64,000 nt of DNA from Micromonospora carbonacea (GTDB lineage Bacteria; Actinomycetota; Actinomycetes; Mycobacteriales; Micromonosporaceae), in NCBI RefSeq assembly GCF_014205165.1, contig NZ_JACHMZ010000001.1, forward strand, positions 2,688,501 to 2,752,500. Direction: 5' to 3'. The position numbers and the translations under genes were made by a program. The notes under the pieces are model-generated. The model did not search any database. It was not told the DNA's origin and saw only the letters and a program-made list of their open reading frames with translations. This document shows, one piece after another, positions 14,245 through 22,401 of this stretch (position 1 is the stretch's first letter; each line of letters starts with the position of its first letter).

Positions 14245-15825
14245 ATGTCGCCGTTCACGCCCACCCTGCGCCTGCACGACCGCTACGTCCTGCGCGAGCG
14301 CATCGGCCTCGGCGGCATGTCCGAGGTGTGGCGCGCCGACGACGAGGTCCTGCACCGCCCCGTCGCCGTCAAGGCCCTCGCGGCCGAACTCGCCGCCGAC
14401 CCGCACCTGCGCGCCACCATCCAGCGCGAGGCGCGGGCCGCCGCCCGGCTCACCCACCCGCACGTCACCCAGGTGTACGACTACGGCGAGGCGGCCCTCG
14501 GGGGCGGGACGGTGGTGCCGTACCTGGTGATGGAGCTCGTCGAGGGGCACAGCCTCGCCGACCGGCTCGCCTCCGGCCCGCTGCCCTGGCCCGAAGCCGT
14601 CCGGCTGGCCGGGCAGGTCGCCGCCGCCCTGGCCGCCGCGCACCGCATCGGCGTGGTGCACCGCGACATCAAGCCCGCCAACATCATGCTCACCGAGAGC
14701 GGCGCGAAGGTGCTCGACTTCGGCATCGCCGCCCTCGCCGGGCCGCACCAGCCCCGCACCGGCCCCGACGGCGATCCCCGCCCCGGGCGTTCCGGGTCCG
14801 CTCCGGGGGCGCACCAGTCCCGTCCGGGGCCGGACGACGAGCCGATGATGGGCACGCCCGCCTACCTCGCCCCCGAGCGGTTCCGCCCCGGGCCGCCGAA
14901 CCCGGCCAGCGACGTGTACGCCCTCGGCGCCCTGCTCCACCGCGCCCTCGCCGGCCGCGCCCCGCTGCCCGTGCAGACCTGGGCGGACGCCCTCGAAGCG
15001 CACGCGCAGCGCCGGCAGCCCCCGCCGCTGCGCGTCCCCGGGCTGCCCCCGGACGTCGCCGCGCTCACCCTCGCCTGCCTGAGCGCCGACCCGGCCCGCC
15101 GACCCAGCGCCGCCCAGCTGGCCCGCCGGCTCGGCGCGACACCGGCCGGGACCCGGCCCGCCGCCGCGTCGGCCCCGGCCCGGCCCGCCGACCCGACGCC
15201 CCCGGACCACCCGCCCACGCTGGTGGACCGCGCCGGGTCCTGGGCGGCCCCCGCCCGCCCCGGGCGGTCGTCCGGTCCGGCGTCCCCGCCCGCCCGGGTG
15301 CCCGGGCCCGTCCCGGCGGCGGAGCCCGCCCGCCGCGCGCCGCGCGGCCCGGGCCAGGGCAACCGCCTCCTCGGCGTGCTCGTCGCCGCCGGGATGGCGC
15401 TGCTCGTCGGCGTGGTCGCGCTGCTCGCCCTCGGCGACGGCGCGCCGCCCCCGCCGTCCGGGGCGCCCACGACCGTCGCCTCCGCCGCCGGTAAGCCGAC
15501 CGAGCCGCCCCGGTCGGCCGCCGCCCCGCCCACCACCGCCCGCTCGTTGCCGGTCACGTTGCGCCAGCTCGCCGCCGAGTTCACCGCCCTGATCGACGAG
15601 GCGCAGGCGCGCGGCGACATCGACCGCGAGACCGCCGACGACCTGCGCGAGGAGGTCGCCGAGCTCAACCGGGGCAGGCTCAAGGACCGGGCCAAGCATC
15701 TGCGGGACCTGCGCGAGGACATCGCCGAGGCGGTCGAGCGCGACGAGATCGGCGGGGAGACCGCCGCCCGGCTCCGGGAACTGCTCACCGGCTTCCCGGG
15801 GGCGCGCGGCGACGCGGCGGGCTGA
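14245..15825 (+). CDS. Membrane-anchored Ser/Thr protein kinase (PknA/PknB type)
   Basis: A 526-residue kinase. The catalytic domain (about 10-265) has the glycine loop GLGGMSEVWRA, the VAVKAL lysine, the HRDIKPAN catalytic loop, LDFGIA, and APERF. An unusual Gly/Pro/Arg-rich insert of about 30 residues lies in the activation segment, between DFGIA and GTPAYLAPE. A Pro/Ala-rich linker leads to a single membrane helix (about 376-396, LLGVLVAAGMALLVGVVALLAL). A charged helical extracytoplasmic tail follows, rich in Asp/Glu/Arg, with no PASTA repeats. ATG 14245 places the N-terminus at family length but lacks a clear ribosome-binding site; ATG 14200 is the alternative. Confidence 0.93.
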   Translation: MSPFTPTLRLHDRYVLRERIGLGGMSEVWRADDEVLHRPVAVKALAAELAADPHLRATIQREARAAARLTHPHVTQVYDYGEAALGGGTVVPYLVMELVEGHSLADRLASGPLPWPEAVRLAGQVAAALAAAHRIGVVHRDIKPANIMLTESGAKVLDFGIAALAGPHQPRTGPDGDPRPGRSGSAPGAHQSRPGPDDEPMMGTPAYLAPERFRPGPPNPASDVYALGALLHRALAGRAPLPVQTWADALEAHAQRRQPPPLRVPGLPPDVAALTLACLSADPARRPSAAQLARRLGATPAGTRPAAASAPARPADPTPPDHPPTLVDRAGSWAAPARPGRSSGPASPPARVPGPVPAAEPARRAPRGPGQGNRLLGVLVAAGMALLVGVVALLALGDGAPPPPSGAPTTVASAAGKPTEPPRSAAAPPTTARSLPVTLRQLAAEFTALIDEAQARGDIDRETADDLREEVAELNRGRLKDRAKHLRDLREDIAEAVERDEIGGETAARLRELLTGFPGARGDAAG

Positions 15826-15911
15826 CGGGCCACACCGACGCCGGCCGTCCACGGTGTACGGCCCGCCCGTCGTCGCGTCGGCGGGGCGTGGCAGCCGGCG
15901 GGAACGGTCAC

Positions 15912-15917
15912 TACCGT
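15912..15917 (+). promoter_or_regulatory. -10 box TACCGT for a leaderless start
   Basis: TACCGT ends 6 nt before the ATG at 15924; no ribosome-binding site is present. Confidence 0.45.
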
Positions 15918-15923
15918 TGTCGG

Positions 15924-16880
15924 ATGATCAGCACGCAGCCGCTCCTGCCCTTCCCCCGTACGGTCGCCGCCGGTCCCGAACCCGGCTCCGACGGGCCGGT
16001 CGGATTCGTCACGGGTCTGGTCGAGCGGCTGGGTGGCCCCGGCGCCGGGCTGGCGGTCGCGCTGGAGAACCTCTTCCCGCCGATCCCCAGCGAGGTGATC
16101 CTGCCGCTGGCGGGCTTCGTCGCCAGCCAGGGCCGGATGAGCCTGGTCGGGGCGATCGGCTGGACCACCCTCGGCTCGGTGGTCGGCGCGCTGGCCCTCT
16201 ACTGGATCGGCGCGATGCTGGGCCGGGACCGGATGCGGGCCATCGCCGCCAAGCTGCCGCTGGTCAAGCTTGAGGACGTCGACCGCACGGAGGCGTGGTT
16301 CCTCCGGCACGGCGTCAAGGCGGTGTTCTTCGGCCGGATGATCCCGGTGTTCCGCAGTCTCATCTCGATCCCGGCCGGCGTCGAGCGGATGCCGGTGCTG
16401 ACGTTCCTGCTCTACACGACGCTGGGCAGCCTCATCTGGAACACGGTCTTCGTCCTGGCGGGCTACCTGCTCGGCGAGAACTGGCACGTGGTCGAGGCTT
16501 ACGTCGGCACGTTCCAGAACGTGGTCATCGCGGTGTCCGCGCTGGCGGTCGCGTGGTTCGTCGTCACCCGGGTACGCCGGTCCCGCGCCGCACGGCGTGA
16601 CGCCGCGGCCTCCGCCTCCACGTCCGCCTCCACGTCCGTTTCCCCTTCCGCGAACTCGTCTGTCGGTGGTCCGTCCGTGGGCGGTCCGTCCGCCGAGGAG
16701 CACGGCGGCGACCTCGTCGGGTTCGCCCGGGGTCCGGCTGGGTACGCCGGCGGTCCGGCTGGGCACGGCCCGTCTGCCGGCGCCGATCGGGGCCTGCCGA
16801 CCGGGCCGGAACGCGGCACGGGGGAGTACCGGGGAACGGTCTACCGCAGCGGCTCTTGGCGCGGCGGGCCTGAGCACTGA
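15924..16880 (+). CDS. DedA-family (SNARE-associated) membrane protein
   Basis: A 318-residue polytopic protein; DedA/VTT proteins are thought to flip or move lipids (for example undecaprenyl phosphate or phosphatidylethanolamine) driven by proton motive force. Family hallmarks are LENLFPPIPSEVILPLAGF near residue 47 and, later, FGRMIPVFRSLISIPAGVERM with the conserved Arg and Pro residues. About four to five hydrophobic helices span residues 25-205. The last ~105 residues are a low-complexity cytoplasmic tail rich in Ser, Thr, Gly and Pro, longer than usual for the family. It appears to be a single-gene unit with a leaderless-type start. Confidence 0.93.
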   Translation: MISTQPLLPFPRTVAAGPEPGSDGPVGFVTGLVERLGGPGAGLAVALENLFPPIPSEVILPLAGFVASQGRMSLVGAIGWTTLGSVVGALALYWIGAMLGRDRMRAIAAKLPLVKLEDVDRTEAWFLRHGVKAVFFGRMIPVFRSLISIPAGVERMPVLTFLLYTTLGSLIWNTVFVLAGYLLGENWHVVEAYVGTFQNVVIAVSALAVAWFVVTRVRRSRAARRDAAASASTSASTSVSPSANSSVGGPSVGGPSAEEHGGDLVGFARGPAGYAGGPAGHGPSAGADRGLPTGPERGTGEYRGTVYRSGSWRGGPEH

Positions 16881-16915
16881 CGGGTCGGCGCGTCCCGCCC
16901 GGCTGATCGACTCCG

Positions 16916-17010
16916 TGTCGGGGACATGGGGGTATCCCGTCTCGTTGATACCCCCACCTGCCCGGCACCCCGTCACGCGACGGCCCGCGTGGGCGGTTTG
17001 TCCGACCCGG
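16916..17010. repeat. Duplicated hairpin element, copy A
   Basis: First of two copies that align without gaps at an offset of exactly 141 bp. It contains GGGGGTATC / GATACCCCC arms (10 bp perfect, 16927-16936 and 16947-16956) followed by tgcccggca, cgtcacgc and tgggcggtttgtccga. Non-coding, in the 679-bp gap between DedA and the lysozyme-like gene. Confidence 0.85.
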
Positions 17011-17056
17011 CGCGGGGATGGGCGTGGCGTGGGGCGGGGTGGGGTGGGGTTGATCA

Positions 17057-17151
17057 TGTCGGGCAGATGGGGGTATCCCGGCCCGCTGATACCCCCATCT
17101 GCCCGGCATCCCGTCACGCCCCCACCGGGATGGGCGGATTGTCCGACTCGG
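17057..17151. repeat. Duplicated hairpin element, copy B
   Basis: Second copy, offset 141 bp from copy A. Its hairpin is perfect over 17 bp (17061-17077 with 17088-17104, 10-nt loop). The pairing is better than in copy A although the loop has diverged, so the stem seems to be what is maintained. The rest of this gap (17152-17559) is G-rich then T-rich and includes two copies of TCGTTACACCTG (near 17280 and 17389). Confidence 0.85.
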
Positions 17152-17490
17152 CGGGGTGGGTGGGGTGGGCGGGGAGTGGGTGCGGGGCGTGGGCGTCGAG
17201 GCCGGCACCGGCCCGGGGCGCGGGACCGGGGGTGGGGTGGCCGGCGGCACCCGGGGGCCGGAATCTCGGCGGGGTCGGGGTCGTTACACCTGACGCACGA
17301 CCGAAGCAGCACCCGCCAGACCCCCGGCCCAGCAGACCCCGCCCCCAGGGTGGTGGCCGGTCGCCGGGAATGGGGGCGGGTCGCCGGTCGTTACACCTGG
17401 GCCCGGCGCGGTACCGCACGTGGCAGCCGGCCCGGTCCTTCCTCGTCTTTCCCCCTTTGTTCGTTGTTCGGGCGCCTCGACGTGGTGCTC

Positions 17491-17532
17491 GCACACCCCC
17501 GCGCCACCCCCGTTCGGGGCGTGAGGGTGTGC
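17491..17532 (+). promoter_or_regulatory. Stem-loop in the leader of the lysozyme-like gene
   Basis: GCACACCC (17491-17498) pairs with GGGTGTGC (17525-17532), enclosing a smaller CCCC/GGGG hairpin, just ahead of the ribosome-binding site (ggag 17545-17548). Cell-wall hydrolase genes of actinobacteria often have cyclic-di-AMP (ydaO) riboswitches here. I could not match the ydaO core, so only an unassigned structured leader is claimed. Confidence 0.35.
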
Positions 17533-17559
17533 CGACCCCCGGATTGGAGTCACCCCCTC

Positions 17560-18168
17560 ATGAACACGACCATCCTGCGTAAGAGCGTCCTCGGCATCGC
17601 CGGACTCGCGTTCGCCGGTGGCCTCGCCGCCGGCCCCCTGAACCACGCCACCACCGACACTGTTGACGCGCGGCCCGTCGCCGCCGTCCAGGCCGACAAG
17701 GCCGACAAGGCCGCTGGCGTGGACGCCGGGAAGCTCATCCCGCACGGTGTGCAGGGCGCGCAGTCGCGCATCGACCTCGACCCGGAGCAGACCGCCAACG
17801 TCAAGGCCGTCATCGCCGCCACGAAGAAGGCGGGCCTGGACGAGCGCGCCGCGGTGATCTCGATCGGCACGGCGTTGCAGGAGTCGAAGCTGGAGAACCT
17901 GGGCCACCTGGGTGACCGCAACGACCACGACTCCCTCGGCCTGTTCCAGCAGCGCCCCTCCAGCGGCTGGGGCACCCCGGAGCAGATCACCGACCCCCAG
18001 TACGCCACCACCGCGTTCCTCAAGGGCCTCCGACAGGTCGACGGCTGGCAGGACATGGCCCTGACCGACGCCGCCCAGACCGTCCAGGTCTCCGCCTACC
18101 CCGACGCCTACGCCCAGTGGGAACAGCAGGCCGCCGACCTCGTCACCCAGCACTGGAACAACAGCTGA
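17560..18168 (+). CDS. Secreted lysozyme-like (SLT-fold) cell-wall protein
   Basis: A 202-residue exported protein. A signal peptide covers about residues 1-32 (KSVLGIAGLAFAGGLAAGPL). The mature part has the pattern ISIGTALQESKLENL, with a likely catalytic Glu as in soluble lytic transglycosylases, followed by DHDSLGLFQQRPSSGWGT and AYPDAYAQWE. This FQQRPSxGWGT module is widespread in actinobacteria, often beside M23 peptidase domains, and is probably a peptidoglycan glycosidase; it is sometimes mis-annotated. A paralogue with the same module lies at 47336-48178. ATG 17560 has GGAG 11 nt upstream and a long structured leader. Confidence 0.85.
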   Translation: MNTTILRKSVLGIAGLAFAGGLAAGPLNHATTDTVDARPVAAVQADKADKAAGVDAGKLIPHGVQGAQSRIDLDPEQTANVKAVIAATKKAGLDERAAVISIGTALQESKLENLGHLGDRNDHDSLGLFQQRPSSGWGTPEQITDPQYATTAFLKGLRQVDGWQDMALTDAAQTVQVSAYPDAYAQWEQQAADLVTQHWNNS

Positions 18169-18180
18169 CACCAGCACGAA

Positions 18181-18224
18181 CGCCACCGGCCGGGCCCCCG
18201 ATCACAGGGGCCCGGCCGGTGGCG
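18181..18224 (+). terminator. Strong hairpin terminator after the lysozyme-like gene
   Basis: Perfect 18-bp arms (18181-18198 and 18207-18224) with an 8-nt loop start 12 bp after the stop codon and are followed by TCCTTA. Confidence 0.85.
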
Positions 18225-18270
18225 TCCTTACCGGTGGCGCCCCGGCCCTCGGCGGCCCCGCCTAGCGGGG

Positions 18271-18326
18271 TGTTAACAAGGGGCCCTTCCGCTACAGAAA
18301 GCGTTAACAAGGGGCCCTTCCTTGCC
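18271..18326 (+). repeat. Bipartite GTTAACAAGGGGCCCTT element, copy 1
   Basis: Two half-sites in direct orientation: tgttaacaaggggcccttcc, a 10-nt spacer, then gcgttaacaaggggcccttc ending cttgcc. Each half contains the near-palindrome AAGGGGCCCTT. It lies downstream of the terminator at 18181-18224. The other copies are at 22861, 37979 and 63385. Confidence 0.9.
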
Positions 18327-18398
18327 AGCCGGGGGGCGGAGTGATCCGATCCCGGGTCGGGTACGTACTGCCTGGCGGGGACCGCGAAAGGGGAGCAC

Positions 18399-19304
18399 AT
18401 GCCGGTGTCGGAGCATGACGCGTACCGCCGTCCGGAGGCCGTTCCTCCGGTGCCCGCACCGGTCGTCGAGGTGACCGGGGACCCCGTCCCGCAGCCGCCC
18501 GTCCCGGCCTGGCCGCGCGGCGTACGGCTGATGGTCGCCGCCGCGGTCGTGGTGCTGGCGTTGGGCGCCGGCGCGGTGGCGGTGACCCTGGCCAACCCGG
18601 ACCGGCTGGGGGTGGCGTTCTCCGGCGGCAGGCCGGACGTCGGGTCGACGGTGCCGCTGGCGGCCGAGCCCGGCGGCGGGGGAGCGTCGGCCGACGGCCG
18701 GGTGCTCACCGCGCCCCTGGCCGGTAGGGCCCGGGCCAGTTTCGAGCTGGTCGACGGGCTGACCACGTTCGACCTGCGCATCGACGACCTCGGCGAGGAC
18801 CTGTACCGGATCACCAGCCCCGCCGACGGCGGGGTGGAGCCCCGCCCGGAGCTCGTCGGCGACCGGCTGCGGGTGCGGATGGCGGTCAGCGGCCGGCGTG
18901 GCCCGGCCGTCGCGGAGGTCGTGCTCAGCTCCCGGGTGACCTGGCGGCTGCGGCTGGCCGGCGGGGTGACCGAGCAGGTGCTGGACCTGACCCGGGGACG
19001 GCTGACCGGGCTGGAGCTCGCCGCCGGGGCCACCCGCGTCGACCTGCGCCTGCCCCGGGTCGTCGGCACGCTGACGGTGCGGCTGACCGGCGGGGTGAAC
19101 CAGTTGGTGGTCCGGGTGCCCGGCGCGCTGCCGACCCGGGTCCGGGCGGGTGCCGGCGCGGGCGCGGTCACCGTCTACGACCGGCACCGGCAGGGGGTGG
19201 CGGCCGGCACGCTGACCGGCTCGCCGGACTGGGACCGCCGGGCCGACCGGGTGTACGTCGACATGGTCGCCGGGGCCAACACGGTGACCGTCGAGGGGAG
19301 CTGA
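18399..19304 (+). CDS. Single-pass membrane protein with extracytoplasmic beta-rich domain
   Basis: A 301-residue protein with no family I can name firmly. A Pro/Val-rich cytoplasmic N-terminus (about 1-43) precedes one membrane helix (about 45-68, LMVAAAVVVLALGAGAVAVTLA). The rest is outside the membrane and consists of alternating beta-strand-like segments (ASFELVDGLTTFDLRIDDL, RVDLRLPRVVGTLTVRLTGGV, NTVTVEGS). This recalls the toast-rack or DUF2154/LiaF-type beta solenoid seen in envelope-stress proteins. ATG 18399 has AAGGGGAG about 8 nt upstream. The pirin gene follows after 15 bp. Confidence 0.85.
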   Translation: MPVSEHDAYRRPEAVPPVPAPVVEVTGDPVPQPPVPAWPRGVRLMVAAAVVVLALGAGAVAVTLANPDRLGVAFSGGRPDVGSTVPLAAEPGGGGASADGRVLTAPLAGRARASFELVDGLTTFDLRIDDLGEDLYRITSPADGGVEPRPELVGDRLRVRMAVSGRRGPAVAEVVLSSRVTWRLRLAGGVTEQVLDLTRGRLTGLELAAGATRVDLRLPRVVGTLTVRLTGGVNQLVVRVPGALPTRVRAGAGAGAVTVYDRHRQGVAAGTLTGSPDWDRRADRVYVDMVAGANTVTVEGS

Positions 19305-19307
19305 GCG

Positions 19308-19313
19308 TACAGT
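19308..19313 (+). promoter_or_regulatory. -10 box TACAGT for a leaderless start
   Basis: TACAGT ends 6 nt before GTG 19320, with no ribosome-binding site. Confidence 0.45.
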
Positions 19314-19319
19314 CGGGCG

Positions 19320-20291
19320 GTGGATCGTACGGAATCTCTGCCGGCGCAGACCCGACCGCCGGGCGTGGCGCCCGCCGACCCGGGCAGCGTGCTGCTGCCG
19401 GGCCACGACGTGCCGCTCGGCCGCTACACGACGGTGCGCCGGCTGCTGCCGCAGCGCCAGCGGCGGATGGTCGGGGCCTGGTGCTTCGTCGACCACTTCG
19501 GTCCGGACGACGTCGCGCAGCGGCCCGGCATGGAGGTGCCGCCCCACCCGCACACGGGCCTGCAGACGGTGACCTGGCTGCTCGACGGCGAGATCGTGCA
19601 CCGGGACAGCCTCGGCAACGTGCAGCCGATCCGCCCGGGGCAGCTCAACGTGATGACCTCCGGTCACGGCATCGCGCACTCGGAGCGGTCGCCGGCGCAG
19701 CATCCGCCGGTGATGCACGGGGTGCAGTTGTGGGTGGCCCTGCCGGACCCGGCGCGGGCCGGTGGGCCGGGCTTCGCCCACCACGGGGACCTGCCGGTGT
19801 GGCGCGACGGCGACACCGACGTGACGCTGCTGGTGGGTGAGCTCGGCGGGGAACGCTCCCCGGCCGTGGTGCACACCCCGCTGCTCGGCGCGCAGCTCAC
19901 CGCCCGTGGCGCGGCGCCGGCCCGGCTGCCGCTGCGCCGCGACTTCGAGTACGCGCTGCTGGCGATGTCCGGCGTCGCCGAGGTGGGTGACGTGTCGGTG
20001 GAGCCGGGCTCGCTGCTCTACCTCGGCCTGGGTCGGGAGAGCCTGACCCTGGCCGCCGCCCCGGGCAGCCGCCTGCTGCTGCTCGGCGGGGAGCCGTTCG
20101 AGGAGCCGCTGGTGATGTGGTGGAACTTCGTCGGCCGGTCGCACGAGGAGATCGCCGAGGCCCGCGCGGACTGGGCAGCGGGCCGCCGCTTCGGGGTGGT
20201 GGCGGACGACACGGCCCCGCCGCTGCCGGCGCCCGCCCTGCCGACCACCCGGCTGCTGGCCCGCACCCGGCACGGCGAGATCCTGCGCTGA
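19320..20291 (+). CDS. Pirin family protein (bicupin)
   Basis: A 323-residue bicupin. The N-terminal cupin holds the metal-binding pattern PPHPHTGLQTVTWLLDGEIVHRDS and then SGHGIAHSERS, giving the three His and one Glu that bind iron in pirins. The C-terminal cupin (about 190-290) includes GEPFEEPLVMWWNFVGRSHEEI, a segment conserved in bacterial pirins. Some family members have quercetinase activity and others act as redox-sensitive regulators, so the biochemical role cannot be set from sequence. The GTG start appears leaderless, implying a separate promoter from the preceding membrane protein. Confidence 0.95.
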   Translation: MDRTESLPAQTRPPGVAPADPGSVLLPGHDVPLGRYTTVRRLLPQRQRRMVGAWCFVDHFGPDDVAQRPGMEVPPHPHTGLQTVTWLLDGEIVHRDSLGNVQPIRPGQLNVMTSGHGIAHSERSPAQHPPVMHGVQLWVALPDPARAGGPGFAHHGDLPVWRDGDTDVTLLVGELGGERSPAVVHTPLLGAQLTARGAAPARLPLRRDFEYALLAMSGVAEVGDVSVEPGSLLYLGLGRESLTLAAAPGSRLLLLGGEPFEEPLVMWWNFVGRSHEEIAEARADWAAGRRFGVVADDTAPPLPAPALPTTRLLARTRHGEILR

Positions 20292-20354
20292 GCCGCCGCT
20301 CACCCCGCCGCCGCCCGCCAGGCGTGGCCGGCGGCGACGCGGGTAGTCGCGGGC

Positions 20355-21017
20355 ATGCCGACCACCGCGATCTCCACCATCGAGGACAGGAAGCGCCTGG
20401 CCCGCCGCCTGGCGGGCGACGGGCGCGGCTTCGCCGAGCAGTACGGCTTCCGGGTCACCAACAACCCGTCCAGCCTGTTCCAGTTGCTCACCCTGTCGGT
20501 CCTGCTGGCCCGCCGGGGTGACTTCCGGTGCGCCGTGGCCGCCGCGGCGGCGCTGCGCGACTCCGGGTGGGACAGCGCCGCCCGGCTGGCCCGGTCGCTG
20601 CACGCCGACCGGGTACGCGTGTTGCGCGGGGCGGGGCTGCGCGGCGACGTCGAGGCGCTCGCCGACGGCCTCGGCGACCTGGCCCGCACGGTCGTGGACC
20701 GCTACCGGGGCGACCTGCGCCGGCTGCGCGGCTCGGCCCGGCACGACCCGGCCGCCGAGCGGAAGCTGCTGGCCGGGTTGCCGGGCGTCGACGCGGAGGC
20801 GGTGGCGTTGTTCCTGCGTGAGGCGCAGGCGTTGTGGCGGGAGGTGGCCCCAGTGGCGGACCGGCGGGCGCTGGCGGCGGCCCGCCGACTGGGGTTGGGC
20901 GGGTCGGCGGCCGACCTGGCCGACCTGGTCGGCGGCGGCGGGTCGGAGCGGCTCGCCTGGCTGGTCGGCGCGCTCGCCCGGGTCGACCTGGAGCAGCGGT
21001 ACGCCGAGCTCACCTGA
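20355..21017 (+). CDS. HhH-GPD-like (endonuclease III superfamily) protein
   Basis: A 220-residue all-helical protein. It resembles the endonuclease III fold: NNPSSLFQLLTLSVLLARRGDFRCAVAAAAAL corresponds to the family's first helices (LLVAVLLSAQ-type region), and KLLAGLPGVDAEAVALFL corresponds to the helix-hairpin-helix. However, the catalytic Lys of the GVGxKTA motif is not evident, and the C-terminal four-Cys iron-sulfur cluster is absent. Glycosylase activity is therefore doubtful. ATG 20355 stands 63 bp after the pirin stop. Confidence 0.7.
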   Translation: MPTTAISTIEDRKRLARRLAGDGRGFAEQYGFRVTNNPSSLFQLLTLSVLLARRGDFRCAVAAAAALRDSGWDSAARLARSLHADRVRVLRGAGLRGDVEALADGLGDLARTVVDRYRGDLRRLRGSARHDPAAERKLLAGLPGVDAEAVALFLREAQALWREVAPVADRRALAAARRLGLGGSAADLADLVGGGGSERLAWLVGALARVDLEQRYAELT

Positions 21018-21214
21018 GGTGCGTTGGCCCACAGTTTCCCGCAGAACTGACCGTTCGGACGATGGTGTCGGTACGATGATCTCGGCAGTTGACTCCCGCC
21101 CTCATCGGGTGGGAGTGGCCGCCCGGCGGTGCGGTCCGGTTCGGTCCGCGCTCACCGCCGGGGCACAGGTTCTGCGTGGTGCCCCGGGTCGCGGTTCGTG
21201 GCCCGGGGCGCCCG

Positions 21215-21262
21215 TCTGTCGCGGCGGCCCGCTCACCCGTTTCTGTCGCGGCGGTCCGCTCA
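21215..21262. repeat. 21-bp direct repeat at a convergent gene boundary
   Basis: tctgtcgcggcgg(c/t)ccgctca occurs at 21215-21235 and 21242-21262, 20 of 21 bases identical, with the second copy running into the stop codon of the DUF1345 gene. It suggests a local duplication of the 3' end. The 242-bp gap also holds a G-U containing hairpin near 21090-21112. Confidence 0.65.
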
Positions 21263-21922
21263 GCCGGCCAGCCCCACCACCAGGTTCACCGTCGCGGCGA
21301 TGATCACCGCGCCGAACAGGTACGACAGCAGCGAGTGCCGCAGCACGGTGGTGCGCATCTCGTTGCTGGTCAGGTTCGTGTCGGAGACCTGGAAGGTCAT
21401 CCCCACGGTGAACGCCAGGTAGGCGAAGTCCGAGTAGCGGGGGCGCTCCCGCTGGTGGAACATCACCCCGCCGTCGGGGCCCGTGTAGTAGATCCGCGCG
21501 TACCGGGCGGTGTGGACGGTGTGCACCACCAGCCAGGACAGCAGCACGCTCACCACGCCCAGCCCGCCGTACGCGTCGCGGCGCGGCCCCGGTGGGGCGC
21601 TGTGCGCGTACAGCAGCACCACCGCGACCGCCAGCAGGCTGGCCAGGCAGGCGACCAGCAGCAGCACGTCGCGGACGGCGCGGCTCGGGTCCTCCCGGCC
21701 GGCGAGCCGGGCGGTGCCCTCGCCGTCCAGCGGCCACAGCCTGCGCCACACCAGCACCAGCCAGCTCAGCGCCGCCGCGTCCCAGCCGACGAGGGGACCG
21801 ATCCGGGGCGAGCCGACGAGCGCGAACAGGCCGCCGGCCAGCAGCCCGACCAGCCCCATCACGAGCAGCTGCGCCACCGCCGGCGGGTGGCCGTCGACGC
21901 GCCGCACCGGCCGCGTACCCAA
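21260..21922 (-). CDS. DUF1345 family membrane protein
   Basis: A 220-residue polytopic membrane protein with about five hydrophobic helices. The DUF1345 signature YSDFAYLAFTVGMTFQVSDT is present, together with TVLRHSLLSYLFGAVIIAATVNLV at the end, where members of this family resemble small ion channels. The function is unknown. TTG 21922 gives the full family length; GTG codons about 15 bp further in are possible alternatives because no ribosome-binding site stands out. It ends facing the HhH-GPD gene and starts just after the DUF2795 gene (same strand). Confidence 0.88.
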   Translation of the reverse strand: MGTRPVRRVDGHPPAVAQLLVMGLVGLLAGGLFALVGSPRIGPLVGWDAAALSWLVLVWRRLWPLDGEGTARLAGREDPSRAVRDVLLLVACLASLLAVAVVLLYAHSAPPGPRRDAYGGLGVVSVLLSWLVVHTVHTARYARIYYTGPDGGVMFHQRERPRYSDFAYLAFTVGMTFQVSDTNLTSNEMRTTVLRHSLLSYLFGAVIIAATVNLVVGLAG

Positions 21923-21945
21923 TTGCCCGGGTCGTCGGCGGGCGG

Positions 21946-22215
21946 TCAGATGCGCCGTAGGTGCTGCGAGACCCGGGTGTGCGGCTCCCTGGCCTGTGCC
22001 GCCCGGCGGGCCGGGCTCGCCTCGGGGGCCGCCTCGATGCCGGCGGACCGGGCCACCTCGGTCCCGTTGGCGTAGTCCACCGGGGGCAGGGCCCGCAGGG
22101 CGCGCAGCACGTCCGGCGGGGCGCCCTCCCGTTCCGCCTCGCGGACCACGTCGGCCTTGTCCGCCGGGTAGTCGAGGCTGGACAGGTATTGCAGGACGTC
22201 GTCGTAGCTCGCCAT
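21946..22215 (-). CDS. DUF2795 domain protein
   Basis: An 89-residue protein dominated by a DUF2795 module: LQYLSSLDYPADKADVVREAEREGAPPDVLRALRALPPVDYANGTEVARS. Such small helical proteins are common in actinobacteria and have no known function. ATG 22215 is preceded by GAGGAGC; longer in-frame starts upstream would overlap the divergent gene's promoter. It is probably cotranscribed with the DUF1345 gene 23 bp downstream. Confidence 0.88.
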   Translation of the reverse strand: MASYDDVLQYLSSLDYPADKADVVREAEREGAPPDVLRALRALPPVDYANGTEVARSAGIEAAPEASPARRAAQAREPHTRVSQHLRRI

Positions 22216-22401
22216 GGGTGCGCTCCTCGTCGCCGCGATCGGGCTTCCCGACCGGCGGCGGTTACCCACCGTGCGGCCGCCCACGCCCGCGCGGGGCCCG
22301 GCGATCGACGCCGCCCGGCCGCCGTTTCCCCGCCCGTCCGGCGGGTACGCGAGCCCCTCCTGCGGGCGCGACCGGCCCGAGGCAGCGGAAGGAGCGCCGT
22401 C

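Noticed and set aside
16597..17559. Upstream extension of the lysozyme-like reading frame
   Set aside because: The extension crosses the DedA gene and the duplicated hairpins; a signal peptide begins at ATG 17560.
21076..21303. Possible 75-codon plus-strand gene between the HhH-GPD and DUF1345 genes
   Set aside because: No ribosome-binding site, Arg/Gly/Pro-rich composition, overlap with the direct repeat and with the opposing gene.
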